Origin: Vigna angularis
Lineage: Eukaryota; Streptophyta; Magnoliopsida; Fabales; Fabaceae
Direction of reading: 5' to 3'
Assembly: GCF_016808095.1 (NCBI RefSeq)
Contig: NC_068971.1
Location: 49,927,631 to 49,991,630 of the forward strand
DNA length: 64,000 nucleotides
Notes under the pieces: generated by a model
What the model was told of the DNA's origin: nothing
The model's database searches: none
Seen by the model: the letters and a program-made list of their open reading frames with translations, nothing else
Shown: positions 34,199 to 47,958 of the stretch, piece by piece
Position numbering within the stretch: the stretch's first letter is position 1
How the letters are laid out: each line of letters opens with the position of its first letter
Translations under genes and position numbers: made by a program

Positions 34199-36055
34199 AT
34201 GCAGAGAGAGAAGGTGATAATAGTCGGAGGCGGAACTTCCGGCATGGCCGCAGCATCATGCTTAACGAAGCAATCAATACCTTACATCATCCTCGAAAGA
34301 GAAGATTGTTCGGCTTCCATGTGGAAAAAGTACACGTACGATCGTCTCCATCTCCATTTGGTCAAGCGAGTGTGCGAGTTACCGTTCTTTCCGTTTCCCA
34401 ACTCTTACCCTAACTACGTGCCTCGGAAGCTGTTCGTCGAATACTTGGAAACCTACGAGAAGCATTTCGACATGAAGATTTTGTATCACCGCTGCGTGGT
34501 GCTGGCGGAGTATGACGAAGCGGAACAGATCTGGAGAGTGAAGGCTCAGAACAGAAGTACTGGTGAAGTGGAGGAGTACGGTGGAAGGTTTTTGGTGGTG
34601 GCAAGTGGCGAAGATAAGCCTCACGTGCCTAGGGTTGAAGGGTTGGAGAGTTTCAGAGGAAGAGCGATTCATTCAACTTCGTACAGAAACGGGAAGGAGT
34701 ACAGAGATGAACATGTTCTGGTTGTTGGATCTGGGAATTCTGGCATGGAGATTGCGCTTGATTTGGCCAATTTTGGTGCTAAGCCTTCCATCGTTGCTCG
34801 CACTCCGGTACACCGAATTTTGGATCACAGACTGAATTTTTTAATTTTAGTTTCGGATTTATAATAACTAATAATTTTTTTACATAATTTTATTCACTCA
34901 TAAACGCGAGCTTATGAACTGGCACATAAAAAAGATAGTAACCTCGAGAAATATTTTCTAATCATTCATCGTATTTTTTAAATTGCTTACAAAAATATGT
35001 TCTTTTTTTATGTTAGTACGGGAACCACGACAAAATATACCAGAATGACAGAAGAGTCAACCTTAATGGAGAATGTCAATTGAAAGTCTTAAGAGAAGAT
35101 CAATCCAAAATCTTAAAGCCAACTTTCTTATTTATAGGACTGAGACTGATTTTTTGATTTGGTTGAACAGGTTCATTTTCTTTCGAGGAATATGATGAAT
35201 TATGGGTCGCTTTTGTTATGGTATTTGTCAACAGAAACAGTGGAGAAACTGTTGGCGATAGTTAGCAGGATTGTGTATGGTGATCTGAGTAAGTATGGGC
35301 TGCCGTTTCCCAGTGAAGGTCCTTTCACCATGAAGAGAAAGTACGGTAAGTTCCCGGTCATTGATTTGGGAACAATCAAGAAAATCAAATCTGGAGAGAT
35401 ACAGGTAACAGCATTATGATAAATTTCTATCACAACTTTTACACTTTTTTGTCAAGAAAAGGAAAACAAAATCTGAATGGAAAGTAACGCTGATACAGAC
35501 AGACACAGAGTGAATTTCATTGTATGACGCTACCTGTGTAGGTGGTGCCCACAGAAATAGAGAGTATAAGAGGGAACGAAGTGTTGTTTCGAGGTGGCAA
35601 ATCGTTCCCCTTTGATTCAATTATTTTCTGCACAGGCTTCAAGAGAACCACTCAAAAGTGGCTCAAGGTATGCATCATACTCATACTGTTACTATTTGCT
35701 ATTCTGGTTGTTATAAATGTCATCTGCCATATCTTTCTTGTTAGTTGTTTCTGATATAAAAATCAGGCAGTCTTCTCTGTTTTGTGTTGTTCACTTTGTA
35801 TTAATATGTGTTCAATTTAGATAATGAATACTGATTATTAGGATTAACTTATTTTGATAATTAATAGCATTAATATTGATTTGTTTTAAACAGGGAGGTG
35901 AAGATCTTCTGAACGAGGATGGTTTTCCTTGTTCGCAAAATCAATGGAAGGGTAAGAACGGTTTGTACTGCGTTGGAATGGGAAGAGCAGGATTCTATGG
36001 AGCCAATGCTCAGGCTCAAAACATAGCAAATGATATTGTCTCCTTAGATCCATAA
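34199..36055 (+). CDS. YUCCA-type flavin monooxygenase (YUC10/11-like), first of a tandem pair
   Basis: YUCCA enzymes convert indole-3-pyruvate to indole-3-acetic acid with FAD and NADPH, the last step of the main auxin synthesis route. There are four exons: 34199-34807, 35171-35404, 35542-35667 and 35894-36055, all introns in phase 0, for 376 residues. Motifs in order are the FAD site [28 protein letters not shown], the FMO signature [11 protein letters not shown], the NADPH site [25 protein letters not shown], and the C-terminal [14 protein letters not shown]. The FAD motif is GGGTSG rather than GAGPSG, and ASG replaces the usual ATG; both glycine skeletons remain, so activity is possible but may differ. 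The start was taken at the first ATG; a longer frame would need GTG. The second gene is about 5.4 kb downstream, same strand. Confidence 0.88.
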
Positions 36056-37740
36056 ACAAAGAAAAGGAATATTTGTAAAAGTTAATTATAATAAATTTAG
36101 AAACTTTCTAATAAATTTGGATTGTAGATTCAGAACCTAATGAATGTAAGATTACATAAACGAAGATAATGACCAAAACTAACATTAATATTTGGCTTAA
36201 TTGCTAAAATGTCCAAACCATGTAAGTAAATTCTTACTAAATCATGCACAAATTCACTGTCATTATTATACTTATAATATGCATTAGTACACACTAGAAG
36301 AAAAATACTTAAATAGTAATCAATTACAAAGACAAAAAACAATTAGTCGTTTAACCAATTTAGATATCAATAATTTTTAGTATTTAAGTAGTCTCTTATG
36401 AATAAAATAATATAATTAAATTGTGAATTCATCATTAAATTGGTTTCTAACATTGGTTCTCAAGATTTTGACTACGAAAAAAATTAATATATAAATTAGT
36501 TTCTAATTCAATTATAATTTTTTATTTATAATAAAGACTATTTTAAATAATCAATAAATTTTAATTTATAAATTAACATATAAATTAATCAGACTAATTA
36601 TTTTTTGTTTTTAAAATTGAATACTATTTCTTGTAATTACATATTATAATTTTAATATTTAAACATCTTTTATATAATATTATCCCATCATAAGACATAA
36701 TTCAAAATTAATTTGAAGAACTACTGAAATTAATCACAATCAGAATCAAATTTAAATATACCATAATTTAAAATACAAATGAAACTAAAATACAATCCTA
36801 AATCCAAAACTTGGAGATATAAATAATTCAAACGTAACGTGAATAAAATTTAAACATAATCAAAATAAAATGAAACTTTTGTTTTTAATTTTTTAATCAT
36901 CTTACCGTTGTTCATACTAGTTTTGTTGGTAGATAAGTGATTGTGATTGCTCAAGGTCTTCTTCGGGATGTCATTGTTCACCTATTCTTTTAATGGCATT
37001 AATTCATCTTTCACAACCTTTTATTTTTCATCTATCATATAAGAAAAACAAAGTAAAAAATAAAAGTTATAGTAACTAGGATTTTTAATAGCTTTTTGTG
37101 AAAATTATTAAAGTCGTGAAATGAGTTTTGTAGTTGAGTATGGACATAAAATTATTTATAGTGAGAAAGCAATTGGGACATTGAAGGGGTAAATGCGGCA
37201 TCATGATAAAACGATTGAATTTTGGCGACATGAGACATAACAACTTTTATTTGCTTTGCATTCATGAATTGACTTCCTAGGTTAGGTTGCCTCAAACAGA
37301 AACTCAACTACCAATCAAAGCAGAGAATTAAAAAGGTTGGAAAATATAGCTCCACCCCCTTTGTCAAATCTCATTACTACATTTCCTTTTCTTCATAAAA
37401 CTGCTTCAACAACAACTTTCTTTAACTTAATTAAATTAAACATATAACATCTCTTAATAATTTATTTCCAATTTTCTTTATTCTAACTTTCCTATTAAAA
37501 AAATGTGGCAATGAAAAAAAAAAGTTTAAATGGATAAAACAATTATGTTTTTTCTTTGTGCACTTCACAAAATAGACATTTATTTCTCAAGTAATAAGAT
37601 TTTAAAAAAGAAAATTTTCAAAATAATATCCAGTGACAAAATAATTTTCCAAATAGTTCTCTTTACTGTGCACATTAGAAGTTCGGCCTCTAGAAAATTG
37701 AATTTCCACCTCCAATTTGCAGTACACAATAAAAAGGTGG

Positions 37741-38562
37741 GGGTGTTCTCCCTCTACCACCACCCTATACTTCCTTCACTTCCCCACATTATTTTAAATA
37801 CAATTATATCTTTAAGTTAAAAATATTTTTACTTTTATCCTATTTTAAACAATTTAAAACCCTAATTTTACTTTCCCATCACTCACCCACGGAACTCTCT
37901 TTTCCTTTTTCCATTTTCGTTTCACCTTCCCACCTCCCGCACTTCCATTCCTTTTTCTTCCCAGTTCTTTTTTTTTGGTTTGAAAGCTTCAATTGCCGTC
38001 GTGGTGTGAAGGAGCATCGTCGTCGTGGTGTGGAGGAACATCGAGAAACGTCCAGAGCATCAACCAGCGTGAGGAAGTATACATCAACGGAGATGTAACC
38101 TAATAAAACAAATTCTAAAATAAAAAACGTAACCTTTAAACGGATGTTGACATCCATTGAAGGATGTTGACATCCGTTGAAGGATGTCACCTCCGTTTAA
38201 ATGTTACGTTTTTTATTTTAGGATTTTATTTCAAGGTTTATTCGAATACGAGGAAGCACTCCATGCACTGCACCACTCCACGCACTGCACCACGAGAGGG
38301 AGACTGCTTGATAATTCTTTCCACCACCACCAACCTTTGCAACTTGTAGTATCTCACAACGACGAAAGAAAGAGAGGAAGAAATATAATGTTAAAATGAA
38401 AGAAAATTATTTTACTCATGTACGGGAATAGAATATGTTATTAATGAAATAGGTTGTGAATGAGTAAAATTAAAAAATAATAACACTAAAAATAAAATTT
38501 TAAACAAAATAGTAAAGGAGAGATGGAGAGAGAAAGGTGTGGTGGTAGAGGGACCAAAATGT
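37741..38562. mobile_element. Non-autonomous Mutator-like TIR element, copy 2
   Basis: It shares nearly all of its left 450 bp and much of its right part with the element at 31549-32208 and begins GGGTGTTCTCCCTCTACCACC. Its right end (reverse complement) has GGTCCCTCTACCACCAC. The internal inverted repeat (from 38115, partner ending at 38221) is kept with minor mismatch, and the loop carries extra ACGGATGTTGACATCC-type palindromes. About 100 bp of unrelated sequence (about 38239-38340) is inserted relative to copy 1. A target duplication is not clear. Confidence 0.7.
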
Positions 38563-41164
38563 GGTGTTATTTAATGGAAAAAAACTCGACAAAATGTGGT
38601 GTTCATACACTTCCATTGTGAATTTCGTGCTCGGTGGAACCAACTATGAGTAATAAAGTTTTGTAATGGAAAAGCAACTAATGAATAAATCATTAAATTG
38701 TGATTCACGAAAATCAAATTTTGCGTTTGAATTTTGACCTCTTCTTACATAAAAATTTGCAAAAGAAAAATCACCTTTAAGCCGCAAACGTTTATTTTAA
38801 TTGACTTTTATTTTTGTTTTCTTTTAATCATTCTTTTTGTTAAGAATAATTCAAGTGTACACAACTTATATAAGAAATAATTAACACAAATTTTCATTTA
38901 AAACTTTGAGACATTAGATAAAAATAACAGTTAAAGATTATATAAAAGAAAATATAAACTTAATAAGTTTTAAATGAAAAATTGTGTAAATTATTTCTTA
39001 TATAAGTTGTACTAACGTCACAGTATATATAGTCTTTCTCTCATAAATCTTTGATTCGTTATGGTAACTAGTTTAACCCATTTTAACAATAACACTATTG
39101 AGTGTGACATGTTTTCGAAATTCAAGCATAGCATCGATATTGCATAACTTTTTAGCTTTTGAGTTGCTTATAAAGGAGCTAGCAAGGACCATGATGTTGC
39201 TTTTAGTTACCACCATGCTGTGAAGAAGACACTTGCTTTGATGGTAACTTTTTTAGGTATCAATATTATCAATTATTGGTGTGTCCGTTGAGAACAAGAT
39301 CTTACCCAGTGAAAGCTAAAGGTTTCTATGATCTAACAATTTAACAAACACCTTCCATGCTATTCATGTATCTATGGTCTATGCCATTTAAAAATATTCA
39401 CACGTTCTGTTTGACGATTATTTGTTTAAGGATTTCTATTAAATATAATCAAATTATATTATATAAATAAATGCAAATAATATCGAATCAGAGTTAAATT
39501 TCTACACTCATCATGCAAATACAAAATTTCTCACTTTGAATTAATTGAATGAAATTTAATGTATAAACTAGTTAGGAAGGCAAATTAATGAACGTCTTAT
39601 TTTTCTTGATTGCTATCATGCATGGAAAATGGAAAGTGGACTTCTCTTTTAGGTAGTTCTTCATTTACTAGCCTTTTTTAAGCAAATAAAATAAGAGTGA
39701 TGCTCACAAAAGTAGCTTAAACTGATTGAATTATTAAATTAAGCTAGATTCAATTCTGGTCCCTTTAATGAATTAAGTAATAATAGAAATAACTCATCCA
39801 TCCAAGAATATAATTATACCCAACTCGTGCAAATAATTCAAGTTTAAACTAATAAAAAACATATTTTGATACACTTCTACACTCATTTTACACATTATTT
39901 ATCATTCCCTCATTAGAAGTCATATATCAAATGAATGCAATGTGTTATCTTACCATTGTCCTTAAACTAATATATCTCATTAGCACCTTTTTTTTTTGTA
40001 AAATAATTAACATTGTAAAGGTAAAAAATCAAAGACCACAACTATTTTTTTTAACATTTTATAGTTTTTTCGTTAATTATTTATGGAATCAGTATCATCG
40101 GTAATATAATTTATCTTTGATAAATGTTGTAAAACAAGCCACATAAATTATGAACAAAAAATAGTAATATAATTAAAATTGGCGTATATAGGGAAGACAG
40201 GTTTAAGATAGCTTGTATATAGATATAGATGTATTTTGATTCTCGTGCACTTATGAAAAATAAGTAAAAATGGAAAGTACCGTATTTTATATTAAATAAA
40301 AAAATAATTTTACTTTGTATTTATTCGTATTTGAACTTTTTTTGACTTAATTGGCTATCACTATTGATCATTTGTCCAGAAAGAAGCAAATATTATTTAT
40401 CACTCTCTCTCTTTTTTTTTTCTCAGAACAATAACAACTTTCCAAGTTCACGTCTTCTTGCTTTGTGAATATCTAATAAGACTAATGTGTTAATTGTACG
40501 TTAATTTGTGGTAGAATGACAAAAGAAAAGCAAATATTATATATGATATAAATGTTCATTATATCACTATCCATTATGACAATATATAAAGAAATTTCGA
40601 TTTTTCTAAGGCTCAGATTTGCTTTGATGTGATTTTCAACGTAAAAAGCTACGTGAGAAAACCCTTAAATGTGTTGTCCCAAAAATTCAAAGGCACAACT
40701 TACTTTTCCCAAAAGCAAATGTGTTTATCATTTATTTCTTTCATTGGAAGATAACTTGATTATGGATTCACATGCTCAATAATGCACTGTCACCCTTCTG
40801 AATTCTAATACCAGATGTTGAAAAACTTACAAGTAGTTTCTCTTTGTCAAATGTTATGTTAATTATATGCGTAAGCAATTGCAAATTATTTTTCTAATGC
40901 ATTAAAAAAAATGAGACTTGATTTTTTTTTACTATATAATGTATGTGTACCGAACAATGTATATACATAGATTAAACATTGTTCAACCGACCAATAATTA
41001 TTTAACTAAGTTAAATAGGATAATAATCACATTTAACAAAATTACACTAGATTAGGTCAATTCTAATAAGTTAAATAGGATAATAATCTTTCTACCTCTT
41101 CCACACTTCTTTGAATATGTTAACCATCATTAACAACAAAGTAATTTTCAATAAATATAAATAT

Positions 41165-41168
<4 letters not shown>

Positions 41169-41243
<75 letters not shown>
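41169..41243. repeat. (AT)n microsatellite, about 37 units
   Basis: Uninterrupted dinucleotide run about 190 bp upstream of the second YUCCA start; the apparent YIYIYI frame is repeat translation. Confidence 0.97.
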
Positions 41244-41246
<3 letters not shown>

Positions 41247-41436
41247 GCCACTATAGTTATTTCCACTATAATATTTGTATGTGTCACTATGATATTAAGA
41301 CGACATCAATTATTCCATTTGTTATGTGTGATTTCTCTGCAGAAGCAAGGGCCCTATATAATACGTTGAGAAGATGAAACCAGAAAGCAATATTGTAGGC
41401 AGAAGAAATAACTAAGATCGAAAACAAAGAGTGAGA

Positions 41437-44400
41437 ATGCAGGAGGAAGAGAAGGCTGAGGGAGTCATAGTGGTCGGAGCAGGACCCTCAGGCCTTTCCG
41501 CCGCCGCATGTTTGAGGAAGCACTCCATTCCGTTCATAATCCTTGAGAGAGAAGACTGTTTCGCTTCTCTATGGAAGAAATACTCTTACGACCGTCTCCA
41601 CCTCCATCTCAGAAAGCAGTTCTGCCAGCTTCCCCACAAGCCATTTCCACCCACTTTCCCTTCCTACGTTCCCAAGAACCAGTTCCTAGAGTACCTCGAC
41701 GACTACGTCTCCCACTTCGCCATCGCGCCGCTCTATCGGAGGACGGTGGAGCTGGCCCAGTACGATGACGCCCGCCGCTGCTGGAGGGTGGAGGCCCGGA
41801 ATGGGGAATCCGGCGAGGTGGAGAAGTACTGCGGGAGATTCCTGGTGGTGGCTACTGGGGAAACTAGCGACCCCTTTGTGCCGGCGGTGGAAGGGTTGAG
41901 TAGTTTCCCTGGGAAGGTGATTCATTCCACTAGGTTCAAGTCAGGGAAGGAGTTCCAAGACGAGCATGTTCTTGTTGTTGGGTCTGGGAATTCCGGCATG
42001 GAAATCGCTTTGGACCTTGTCAACCATGGTGCCAAAACCTCCATTCTTGTTCGAAGCCCGGTAATTCTATTATAGTTAATAAGTATATTCATCGTCTAAT
42101 GCTTTTTTAGGATTAAGGTTAAAAAAGTTTATAGTATTACTGCATGTTTTAAGATACGAGGTTATTATTCTTAGTTAGCCTCTCTTTTTTTTTCTTTTTT
42201 TTTCTCAAAGAGGAGATAAATTAAAAGAAAAGGAAAGAAAAAAAAATAGAAAAATATATAGGAGAGAATTACGATTTTTTTCCCTCAAAGAAATCTAATA
42301 AAAAATTCTCCAATCCAACCTGGTATATCAGAATAAAAGAATGGGAGTATAAAAGAATGTGTCAAACAATCGTGGTCCTTTATTAAAAGAGACCTATTTT
42401 TATATTAAGTTCATAACTTGGTTCCGCTCGAGCTGAATTCATTGGTCCGGTTTTTTGCTCTTTTTAAAACAAATGTATTTTAGAAAGAATTAAAATCTTT
42501 TTTAAAAAATTATAGCATGTTTTAAATTTAAAAATTAGATTTGTTATTAAGCATTTTTAAATTATTGATGATAATTATATTATATTATTATAATTTCAAT
42601 AGTAAATTAAACATCGATTTAAATGTATTTGTTTTCCAATTCATCATCAAATTATGCTAAAAATTCGATTTTTCAGAAATGGAATTCTGATCTTAAAAAA
42701 ATGAAGGTCCATTTTGTTAAATACTTTAGCACCACGTTGGTTTGGAGAAAAAAAAATTAAAAAACTAGAGCGAAGATTAAGTTGGTTTGATTGAGAATAC
42801 ATACGTTAGTATGCTGTTTAGTTGGAAAAAAATATGATGTTATATTAGTATTTTTTTTCATCACCATATTGTATTTTTTATTATCATATTTTGAAAGAGA
42901 AATAACAATTAATTGTGCTAATAAAAAAAAAAGAAGAAGTAAAAGAAGCAAGTCAACTAAAAAATAAGATAATGAACGTTTATGAAAGCTATTTCTAGAC
43001 AAACAATTACTTCATTGGGTAGAAAGTTTATAACTTTGATTTCTATTGTTTACCAATTTCATTTCATTATTGTATTTCTATATTTCCAAACAGCTTATGT
43101 TGGTGTTATATCATACTAAGGTTATTACTTGTTTGGAAGTTAAAGATCAATACTTCAATATGAATATATTCTCTTACAAGAATCAGATAGCTAACTACAT
43201 GGTTTAAAAGATGATATTTTTTTTATGAGACATGTTACCATGCTAGATTTTTTTTTCCGTACAAATAATTGGCACATTATTTATTTACTTAAAAATTTAG
43301 TGGACCCGAAGCTTTAATGTTTGTAGACTTGTTGTTAGACTAACTCTACTTTAATTTAAATATTGATGACAGAAACATCAAAGAATTCACACTCCAACCA
43401 ATCTTTATCTGACGTATCAATGCATTAATATATTAAATAATAATTAATGACCATGTTAGAATAAAGCTTAGAAAAGGAGTTAAAATGTCAAGAGTCATTT
43501 TCACTAGATTGGTATAAGGTGTTTACGATAGCTTGTTAAGTTGACTTTTTTAAGCTTTGTATCGGTCATGAATTGATGTGAAAAGAACAGAAGAAGTAGG
43601 CGTATTTATGACGATTATGGATATTTGGTTAGATGCTGTGTTGACTTGAATAAAGGGTGAGTTATGGTTTGCTTGTTACGCACTCTAATAGATGGAAATT
43701 ATTGAATAATAATGAAAGGAACAGGTTCATTTTCTATCAAGGGGAATGGTGAGTTTAGGGTTGTTTCTGCTCAAGTATTTGTCGTTGAGCAGTGTGGACT
43801 CGTTGATGGTGATTCTGAGCACCATGGTTTACGGTGATGTGACTAAATATGGGGTTAGAAGACCCACCGAGGGACCCTTTTCCATGAAGGTCAATCATGG
43901 AAAATATCCAGTTATTGACGTTGGAACCTACAATAAGATCAAATCTCAAGAATTAAAGGTACGTGTTATAGATAGGAACCTTGAAACGAATCCATAAACA
44001 TTCAAAGTTTAAAATTGTCAAATACCTGCATACATGGTTTGCCAACTTTCTTTAATTCTTTAAACCACTCCTATTTTTGTGACTTTCATATTTATTAATA
44101 TATTTTATTAAAATGTTCAATTAGACCAATAATCCAATAATCAGCAGAATAGGGAAGGTTTTTAGTGTTGTTTTTCTACAATCATTTGTTTTTTTTTTCA
44201 TTGTTCTTCTATTCCATGCATATCAAATACATTCTTATATTATACACCTTATAGTTAGGTGAACTGTTTCATTTCCTTGGATTGCATCACATGATGTTTT
44301 CCTGCAATTTTACACCATAATGTTTGTTTCCTGTGACGTGACGAAGCAGCATTCTGTATATTGTGTGATATATGTAGGTTTTGGCAGCAGAAATAGAAAG

Positions 44401-44832
44401 CGTAAGAGGCAAGGATGTCCTATTTAAGAATGGAGAGTTACACCCATTTGACTCCATTGTTTTCTGCACAGGCTTCAAGAGATCAACCAACAAGTGGCTC
44501 AAGGTAAGAAGTAATTAGTAATTAATTGTATGAAAAGAAAAAGATAAAAATTATGTCGAAAGTTTTACACCAACTAAATATGATAAATTTTTAATAGCTA
44601 AGATTAAAAATTTGAAATATAATTATTGTGTTTAAGAAATTAAATTATGTTTGTGCAGAATGATGATTACCTTCTGAATGATGATGGTCTTCCAAAGCCA
44701 AAATACCCCAGGCATTGGAAGGGAAATAATGGTTTGTACTGTGTTGGCCTATCAAGAAGAGGTTTCTATGGAGCTGCTGCAGATGCTGAAAATATAGCGA
44801 ATGATATAAACTTCTTCATGCAACAACCCTGA
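41437..44832 (+). CDS. YUCCA-type flavin monooxygenase (YUC10/11-like), second of a tandem pair
   Basis: Auxin-synthesis enzyme of the indole-3-pyruvate route. There are four exons: 41437-42060, 43725-43958, 44378-44503 and 44659-44832, all phase 0, for 385 residues. Exons 2 and 3 are exactly the same lengths (234 and 126 bp) as in the first gene, which together with the sequence shows tandem duplication. Motifs are canonical: [17 protein letters not shown] (FAD), [26 protein letters not shown] (FMO signature), [16 protein letters not shown] (NADPH), IVFCTGFKR and [14 protein letters not shown]. Intron 1 is 1.66 kb compared with 0.36 kb in the first copy. Exon 1 is much richer in G and C (for example 41640-41830) than exon 1 of its partner, so codon use has diverged. 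Confidence 0.92.
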
Positions 44833-46129
44833 GAATAAGCTATATCCAGCACAAAAGTTTCCCCGTATCATGTTTTTCAGACATAATTATTACATAACAT
44901 CATCGTTTGGAACATTGTTGTTGTTATTGTTTAGTTCCCATTGCTCTTCCACAGGGACATGAGTATCATCTGCAAATAATAATAACACTCTTCACTCTCA
45001 TTTTCTTATATTATCATTCATCTCAATGTGTTAATTATGGAGTTCAATACTTGTTGCAATTCTTTTTTTTTTCTTATCATTGAAGTGTTGTATTATTGTT
45101 ATTAAAAATTAAAAATGTACGTTAATTGTACAGGACTGTTGAAAATGTTCTATAATTATATTTAATGTAGAAATTTACCTAGTACAGATAGTAATAGAAA
45201 GGCTCTACTAATAGAAAAAACTATAAGTTACCCTTGGTAATTATTTTTTCTATGTGATAAATAGTGGGGCATGTATTTATACTACAACTAGTGAGTGCTT
45301 TATATAATAATACCATTAAAAATTGCTTTATTTTTAATTAATTATATAAAAGATTCATATTAGTGATTTTTTCTCTCCTTATTTGATTAGCCATTCATGA
45401 TTTTATAACTTTTAATAAATTTAATCAATGATAATTTATAACGAAAAATAATAGAGAAAAAAATATAAGTGTTAATGGGATATCTAGCCATTATTTAGGA
45501 GTTAAAAAAATCAAGACTTAAAGAAACATAACACAAAAAACAGTCTCATTAAGGTTCAATTCACATCAATTACTGATGAGCAATAAATGGTAACTTAATT
45601 ATATTTGTAACATCTCAATTATAGCTAATATCACTTTGGTTTTCCTCCATTTTTTTTTCTGTTTATGGCAAATTTAATTCTTAATTACAATTTTCAGTTT
45701 GGGTATAAATTGACTACACGAAATAAATTTTAGTCCTTTCGTTTTCTTTACTTTGCTGTATTACAGAATTTGGACTTTTCTCTGTACATTCATACTTTAA
45801 TACCTTCTTCAACTACCTTATACGGAAAAAAAAGTATGAAAATTTATAATCAATTTAAAACTATATTTTGAATTACTATATTTTTAATATTTTGAATTTA
45901 TGAAGTTTGAAATAATTTTATCTGTAATGTAAAATTATATTTTAGAATTTAAATCACGCAGCCCAAAATATATTCACATGACAATAAATCTGAAATTATT
46001 ACAAACAAATGGGCCAAGCCCTAAGCCCTGCTCCAGATTGGGCTCGGTCTATGTCCCTTGAAATTGGGGCTTTCTTCCTGCACTTCAAAATTTCACTGTG
46101 ATATCTATTATAACCCTACAAATTATATA

Positions 46130-46610
46130 TTCATGGATTTCAAAATCCAATTTTGGAATTTTCTAAATTTAAAAATCTAGTTATGAATTTTCTTAAATCC
46201 AATTTTGAATTTTTCGGAATTTTAAAATTTGATTTTTAATTTTTCAAATTTTGAAATCTGATTCCAGATTTTCTCAAATTTCAAAATCCAATTTTGTATT
46301 TTTAGAAAATGAATTTCGAAATTCAATTCTAGTTTTTCTGAAATTTAATTTTATATTTTCTCAAATTTTGAAATTTGATTATAATTTTTTCAAATTTCGA
46401 AATTTGAATCTAAATTTTCTTGGATTTTGAAACCCAATTTTAGATTTTCTAATATTTCAAAATCTGATTATGAATTTTCTTAAATTAAATTTCAAAATCT
46501 GATTTTAAATTTTTGAAAACTAAATTTTAAAATCTAATTGTAGATATCATCCAATTTTGAAATTCTAAATTTTCAGAAATCATATTTCAAAATTCGATTT
46601 TAGATGTTTT
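46130..46610. repeat. Degenerate AT-rich minisatellite
   Basis: About a dozen imperfect units resembling TTTCAAAATCCAATTTTGAA in alternating phase, spaced about 20-45 bp. The unit is partly palindromic (TTCAAAAT versus ATTTTGAA). It ends against the left arm of the adjacent TIR element. Confidence 0.6.
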
Positions 46611-46618
46611 TTTTTTAG

Positions 46619-47958
46619 GTTTAATATTTTGGTAGATACCTTTTCTTCATCCAGAATCTCAAATAGGTCCCCTACTTATTCGATGTCTCAATTGGGTCCT
46701 TATTTTTTAAAAAATTGAATCAAATAGAGGCTTGCCGTCAAACGCCGTTTAAGAAGACTTACGTGACATGTCGACAGTAATATTTAAAATGACGTGGCAT
46801 TGTATATATGGTAATTAGATTATTGTGACGTGTAATTTTTAATTTTTGAATTAAAAAATTAGAGGAATTGTTGGTTTCACCTCTCATCAATCATTAACCT
46901 TCTCAACACTATGCGTCGCTGCCACATAATCTCCTCTCTGAGGCCACCATGCCGCCATTAGCCACCACCTGCAACCACAACACAAAAACGCAACTCGTGC
47001 AAAAATCGCCGCTGCGAAACCAAATCACCATCATCATCTTCACCCAACCTTCATCGCCTATTTTTGTTTTTCCAAAGCACCAAGAAAATCAAGTTTGGTC
47101 TTCCATCGCTTGTTTCACACTCCTCTTAACCTTCTACCCACTTGAAATCTACAACATCTCAGCACACCAAAATGTGGAAGTTTGAATCTTAGAGGAAAAT
47201 GAGCATCTGGGTAAGTGGTGGTGGGTAGAGAGAGAAACAAAAATGGTGTGTGTGCATCATTGTTATGGTATGACTCAGCAAAGGCAATTGGGAATGGAAA
47301 GGCTTAGGGTGAGAATGGGGGCCCACGATCTGCACCACATCAACGGTTGCTTGGGCTTGAGTTCTTGGTTTCATCTATTATAATCAAATGTTTGTTGTTG
47401 CTTCAGCTTCAAAGTTCATTTTATTCTTGTTATTTTTTTATCTTAGTTTGTTTCTGGCTTTTAAAAATTGTCAATTAATGTTGTAGAAGTAAGTAACAAT
47501 AGCGATGACGGTGTTGATTTAAGGAGCGATTCTGATTTTCTTACAAATGTACCTCAGATACAGAAAAACAAAGTCCTTAACTTTGGGCATGCCTCTGGAG
47601 GACATGGTCGAGATTCAAGATGTTGGAATAAGGATAATAGGAGAATGGATGATGATTACGATGATAATATGATGGAGCATACAAGTAAGGATCGTTGAGA
47701 AGAAATTACTGAAGATGATGATGTTGTAAAGAAGGTCCAAAATTTTTCTCAATTTTTAAATTTTAAAATAACTCAAATCAACATCATTCAGCCACATCAA
47801 TTAAAAATATAGTCTATCGTGCCACGTTAAGTATACATTAACGTCGTGAGGTCCAATTTAACGGTAAAAGTCTAATTGATACAATTTTTTACAAATTAAG
47901 GACTCAATTGGAATGTCGAAAAAGAAGAGGATTAATTTGATATTTCCACCCAAAATTG
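46619..47958. mobile_element. Long-TIR DNA element, about 1.3 kb
   Basis: The left arm (about 46619-46800) matches the reverse complement of 47770-47958 over about 190 bp, including TTCGAYRTYYCAATTGRGTCC, AAAAAATTG, CCGTYAAA and ACGTGGCA. Long arms of this type are usual in Mutator-like elements, but I see no clear target duplication. The interior is less AT-rich and has two open frames (46949-47185 and 47468-47698) without recognised domains; the second is rich in Asp, Asn, Ser and Arg. They may be fragments of captured host genes, as in Pack-MULEs, or eroded transposase accessory sequence; this is inference. Confidence 0.6.

Larger units (their letters stand above)
36056..41436. other. Intergenic region between the two YUCCA genes
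   Basis: It contains a Mutator-like element at about 37741-38562 and an (AT)n tract at 41169-41243 just upstream of the second gene. A 20-base block AGTTAAATAGGATAATAATC occurs twice near 41010 and 41070. No other gene was recognised. Confidence 0.5.

Noticed and set aside
39060..39400. Slightly GC-richer stretch that looked like a gene fragment
   Set aside because: All frames are broken within a few dozen codons and no family could be named.
47468..47698. 76-codon Asp/Asn-rich frame
   Set aside because: Within a long-TIR element and without a known domain; kept only as part of that element.
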